Assembly (NCBI GenBank): GCA_009782975.1
Contig: WRIA01000044.1
Coordinates: forward strand, 1 to 5,931
Reading direction: 5' to 3'
Source: Clostridiales bacterium
GTDB lineage: Bacteria > Bacillota_B > Dehalobacteriia > UBA4068
Length of the DNA: 5,931 bases
Shown here: one piece after another, positions 5,338 to 5,931 of the stretch
Position numbering within the stretch: position 1 is the first letter of the stretch
Layout of the letters: each line of letters begins with the position of its first letter
Program-made: the position numbers and the translations under genes
The notes under the pieces: model-generated
The model's input: the letters and a program-made list of their open reading frames with translations, nothing else
The model's database searches: none
Told to the model about the DNA's origin: nothing

Positions 5338-5931
5338 ATGGAAAAGTGGGCCGCCATAGATATAGGGTCCAACACTGTACAATTGATGGTGGCATTATCG
5401 GGGGCCAAAAGCCGGAATACTACAATTGAAGCAAGCCACGAAAAAGATGGCTTGCTTTCGTTTAAAGAGCCTTTATTCCATGCTTTACGCACCACCCGCC
5501 TGGGGGCAAGCCCCGAACCTGGTATGCTGGCGCCGGAACGGATAGCAGAAACCCTGGCTGTGCTGGAGGAATACCGGGATATACTTGTCGCGCGCGGGGT
5601 AACAGCGGTGCGCGTGATAGCCACCTCCGCGGTGCGGGATGCCGCCAACCGGCATCTGCTGCTACAAGCGGTGCGGGAGCTTTGCGGCTGGCAGGTGGAG
5701 GTGCTTTCCGGGCAGGAGGAAGCCCGTATATCCTTTTTGGGCGCGGCGGCGGCGGCGATAAAGGCCGGGGCAAAACATATTCTGTTGCTGGATATAGGCG
5801 GCAGTTCCAGCGAGCTTATCCGTTGGCGAAGCGGCTGCCTTAACGCCGTAAGTGCCGATGTGGGCGCGGTACGTGCCGGATCGGCGGGTTGGGATGCGGA
5901 TACTATAGAAGGGATACTGGCCCGCACAATA
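5338..5931 (+). CDS. ppx: Ppx/GppA exopolyphosphatase / pppGpp phosphatase family protein, 3' truncated by window
   Basis: The first 198 residues are present; the frame stays open to the window end. Members hydrolyse polyphosphate or convert pppGpp to ppGpp in an actin-like ATPase fold. Motifs in order: AIDIGSNTVQLMV (6-18, phosphate loop 1), RTTRLG (51-56), ATSAVRDAANR (95-105), VEVLSGQEEARISFLGA (120-136, the region holding the family's catalytic glutamate), LLDIGGSSSELI (150-161, phosphate loop 2, slightly altered from DIGGGSTE), and ADVGAVR (173-179). Spacing between the first loop and RLG is about 15 residues longer than in E. coli GppA as I recall it. The start ATG has AGAGGGAG 8 nt upstream and lies 4 nt after the S1 gene. 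In related Bacillota this gene commonly sits between yabR and spoIIE/tilS. Whether Ppx or GppA activity applies cannot be told. Confidence 0.92.
   Translation, partial: MEKWAAIDIGSNTVQLMVALSGAKSRNTTIEASHEKDGLLSFKEPLFHALRTTRLGASPEPGMLAPERIAETLAVLEEYRDILVARGVTAVRVIATSAVRDAANRHLLLQAVRELCGWQVEVLSGQEEARISFLGAAAAAIKAGAKHILLLDIGGSSSELIRWRSGCLNAVSADVGAVRAGSAGWDADTIEGILARTI
5429..5457 (+). repeat. Perfect 10-bp inverted repeat inside the phosphatase gene
   Basis: AAGCAAGCCA (5429-5438) and TGGCTTGCTT (5448-5457) pair perfectly around a 9-nt loop, CGAAAAAGA. It lies within codons for about residues 31-40, in the segment that appears extra relative to homologues. It could be a remnant of a small palindromic insertion, or chance. 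It is not followed by a T-run, so it is not a terminator. Confidence 0.5.

Noticed and set aside
5298..5927. 209-codon open frame on the minus strand
   Set aside because: It lies opposite the clearly coding Ppx/GppA gene, is serine/alanine/arginine-rich and shows no family motif, so it is a shadow frame.

Overview
The window looks like chromosomal DNA of a Bacillota (Firmicutes) bacterium, perhaps from Clostridia (Peptococcaceae-like) or Negativicutes. The evidence is the divIC/ftsB - yabR-type S1 gene - Ppx/GppA order known from that phylum, strong AGGAGG-type ribosome binding sites, sigma-A promoters, GTG and TTG starts, and a moderately high GC content with frequent ATA codons. The exact genus cannot be read from the sequence. 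All recognised genes are on the + strand.

Region 1 (1-4114) is a tightly overlapped transport operon that begins outside the window. It holds the 3' end of an alpha-toroid (prenyltransferase/cobalamin-binding-like) protein, an exported DUF4430 protein, the ECF transmembrane subunit EcfT, and one 811-residue polypeptide that fuses two EcfA-type ATPase domains to an S (substrate-capture) membrane domain. Joins are ATGA overlaps or a 31-nt overlap, so translation is probably coupled. An alpha-toroid plus DUF4430 is the domain pair found in animal intrinsic factor/transcobalamin. The likely reading is a surface corrinoid-binding module feeding an ECF importer. The substrate is inferred, not shown. 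The operon ends at a very strong intrinsic terminator (4171-4216).

Region 2 (4217-4875) starts with an extended -10 promoter overlaid by 11-bp tandem repeats. It drives a small helix-turn-helix protein whose 3' end overlaps a divIC/ftsB-type cell-division gene with a TTG start.

Region 3 (4876-5931) starts with a perfect-consensus sigma-A promoter (TTGACA-17-TATAAT). It drives a YabR-like S1-domain RNA-binding protein and, 4 nt later, a Ppx/GppA phosphatase that runs off the window end.

Most notable points: a putative split intrinsic-factor-like uptake system; the ATPase-ATPase-S fusion with a repeat-encoded proline linker and a missing H-loop histidine in the first ATPase; a broken reading frame in the toroid gene; promoter iterons; and a hairpin-containing extra segment near the N-terminus of the phosphatase.
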